DNA from: a bacterium UBP1_UBA4783 | GTDB taxonomy: Bacteria; Krumholzibacteriota; Krumholzibacteriia; Krumholzibacteriales; Krumholzibacteriaceae | Direction: 5' to 3' | Length of the DNA: 7,171 nt | Assembly (NCBI GenBank): GCA_002403075.1 | Contig: DHHB01000092.1 | Span: forward strand, 1 to 7,171 | Part shown: piece by piece, positions 5,747 through 7,171 of the stretch | Layout of the letters: each line of letters starts with the position of its first letter | Numbering within the stretch: position 1 is the first letter of the stretch | Program-made: the position numbers and the translations under genes | Notes under the pieces: generated by a model | The model's database searches: none | What the model was told of the DNA's origin: nothing | The model's input: the letters and a program-made list of their open reading frames with translations, nothing else

Positions 5747-7171
5747 GCTCCACTCCTCCGATCGTTTCGAGCTCTCTCAGTAGCTCGACGCGCGGGGACA
5801 CCTTTGCCATGCGCGCGCGGACGGCCCCCCGCTCCCGGCCGTTCTCGCGCACGTGAAAGACGACTTCGCGCGTGCCGGGATGGCGCGCCATGATCTCCTT
5901 CATCCGCTCGAGCTCCCGCTCGCCGAAGGTCTCGCCCCGGATCGTGAGGTGCACCCTGCGGGCGAGCATCTGCACCGCCTCCTCGATCGTATAGATCTCG
6001 TCTGCGATGATCTTCACCTCGCCGCGGTCCTTCATGGCGACCTTCCCCGCGACGACGACGAGCCCGTCCTGCTGCAGCTTCGCCCGCCGCTTCTGGTAGC
6101 AGTCGGAGAACACGATCACCTCGAACGTGCCGTGGAGATCCTCGACCGTGACGAAGGCCATCGGATTTCCCTTCCTGTCCATGATGACGCGCTGCTCCCC
6201 CACGAGCGCCGCGCACACGACCGCCTCGCGGTCGCGTTTCCCGCCGAGGGTCCGGCTCGAGACGCTGAGAAGGCCGCCGAGAACGTCGTTCCACCGGTCG
6301 AGGGGATGCCCGCTGAAGTAGAATCCGAGCGATTCGCGCTCGCGGTGCAGCCGCGTCGCGTCGTCCCAGTCGGGCGCCGCGTCGAGCGGAACGGTCCGGG
6401 ACTCGCCCCCCTCGAGGAATCCGAGGAACCCCTGCCCCCGCTCGCGCTCCCCCTGCCGGCGCTGCGCCCGCGAGAGCATGCGATCGAGGGAGGCCATCTT
6501 CTCGGCGCGGGTGCCGGGGAGGCAATCCATCGCGCCGCTCTGGATGAGGCTCTCGATGACGCGGCGGTTCGCCTGCCGCAGGTCGACGCGCTCGCAGAAG
6601 TCGAAGAGATCGGTGAACGGGCCGCGGCGCCTCGCCTCGAGCACCGCCTCGATCGCCTGCACGCCGACGTTCTTGATCGCCGCGAGCCCGTAGGTGATCT
6701 CGCCCCCGGAGATGCCGAAGCCGACCCCGCCCGAGTTCACGTCGGGCGGACGCACGGCGACGCCGAGGCTGCGGCACTCGTCGAGCAGGACGACGAGGCG
6801 GTCGGTGTTCGCCATGTCGCACGTCATGGAGGCCGCCATGAACGCCGCGGGATGATGCGCCTTGAGGAAGGCCGTCTGTATCGAGATCACGGCGTAGGCC
6901 GCCGAATGGGACTTGTTGAATCCGTACCCCGCGAAGAAGTTGATGAGGTCGAATATCTTGATCGCTTTCTTCCGCGACAGCCCGCGCGCCGTGGCGCCCT
7001 CGACGAACGCCTGGCGCTTCCGGTCCATTTCCTTCTGGTCCTTCTTCGCCATCGCGCGGCGCAGCTTGTCCGCCTCCCCGAGCGTGAAGCCCGCGAGATC
7101 GCTCGCGATGCGCATCACCTGCTCCTGATAGAGGATGACGCCGTATGTCTCCGCGAGGATCGGCTCGAGAC
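5727..7171 (-). CDS. dnaE: DNA polymerase III alpha subunit, C-terminal part (5' end beyond window)
   Basis: The catalytic subunit of the replicative DNA polymerase III, seen here as its last 480 residues. The reading frame is open to the right edge, so this is a window truncation and not a broken gene. Numbering from the first complete codon, the fragment opens with ETYGVILYQEQVM (7-19) and LRRAMAKK (36-43). FAGYGFNKSHSAAYA of the fingers region is at 79-93. A helix-hairpin-helix DNA-binding region follows at about 157-217 (ITYGLAAIKNVG...NRRVIESLIQSGAMD), then ESLGFYFSGHPLD at 279-291. The OB-fold is at about 316-395 (MAFVTVEDLHGTFEVIVFSD) and a C-terminal domain ends HVEISR. Order and motifs match the E. 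coli-type DnaE, not PolC. The palm active-site aspartates and PHP domain lie outside the window. It shares a transcription unit with the overlapping barrel-protein gene. Confidence 0.97.
   Translation of the reverse strand, partial: LEPILAETYGVILYQEQVMRIASDLAGFTLGEADKLRRAMAKKDQKEMDRKRQAFVEGATARGLSRKKAIKIFDLINFFAGYGFNKSHSAAYAVISIQTAFLKAHHPAAFMAASMTCDMANTDRLVVLLDECRSLGVAVRPPDVNSGGVGFGISGGEITYGLAAIKNVGVQAIEAVLEARRRGPFTDLFDFCERVDLRQANRRVIESLIQSGAMDCLPGTRAEKMASLDRMLSRAQRRQGERERGQGFLGFLEGGESRTVPLDAAPDWDDATRLHRERESLGFYFSGHPLDRWNDVLGGLLSVSSRTLGGKRDREAVVCAALVGEQRVIMDRKGNPMAFVTVEDLHGTFEVIVFSDCYQKRRAKLQQDGLVVVAGKVAMKDRGEVKIIADEIYTIEEAVQMLARRVHLTIRGETFGERELERMKEIMARHPGTREVVFHVRENGRERGAVRARMAKVSPRVELLRELETIGGVEHVEISR

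Noticed and set aside
4649..5893. A 414-codon open frame on the plus strand
   Set aside because: It crosses the Trm112-like and barrel genes, the terminator and the promoter on the opposite strand, and its product has no recognisable features.
5644..6822. A 392-codon open frame on the minus strand
   Set aside because: It is an arginine-rich alternative frame inside dnaE and the barrel gene, with no domains.

Overview
This is a GC-rich bacterial window in which every supportable gene lies on the minus strand, so transcription runs from high to low coordinates. The most diagnostic gene is a very large secreted C25 (gingipain/PorU-type) cysteine peptidase ending in an NPF-containing Ig-like C-terminal domain. 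With high GC and small YjbH-like barrel proteins, this suggests a GC-rich lineage in or near the Fibrobacteres-Chlorobi-Bacteroidetes (FCB) assemblage, for example an Eisenbacteria/Krumholzibacteria/Latescibacteria-type candidate phylum. That placement is an inference from protein style only.

Layout in the direction of transcription: (1) 7171-5727 is the C-terminal ~480 residues of DNA polymerase III alpha subunit (dnaE), cut by the window edge. (2) 5746-4979 is a signal-peptide-bearing outer-membrane beta-barrel protein whose start overlaps the end of dnaE by 20 nt. A strong intrinsic terminator (4973-4938) begins 5 nt after its stop. (3) A near-consensus sigma70 promoter (TTGACC, 18 nt, TATAAT; 4933-4904) starts 4 nt beyond the terminator's U-tract. 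It drives a short leader that itself ends in a second hairpin plus U-rich tract (4859-4808), just before the next gene. (4) 4791-4624 encodes a 55-residue Trm112/UPF0434-type zinc-ribbon protein. (5) 4597-4190 encodes a 135-residue YdjM-like membrane protein with a GTG start. (6) 4193-213 encodes the 1326-residue PorU-like peptidase, starting in an ATGA overlap with gene 5. (7) After an 86-nt gap with a plausible promoter (184-155), the first 42 codons of another exported protein (126-1) run off the window.

The genes form three transcription units: dnaE plus barrel protein; leader plus Trm112-like, YdjM-like and PorU-like genes; and the exported protein at the left edge. The PorU-like protein suggests a type IX secretion-like surface attachment function, but no other secretion component can be identified here. 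The most interesting non-coding structure is the short leader between 4900 and 4792. It is bounded by its own promoter and a terminator-like hairpin and has a possible alternative pairing, so it could be an attenuator, an unidentified riboswitch or a small RNA. No tRNA, rRNA, CRISPR array, insertion sequence or other mobile element was seen. No gene-free stretch exceeds 300 bases; the longest is the 187-nt interval 4792-4978, filled by the terminator, promoter and leader.
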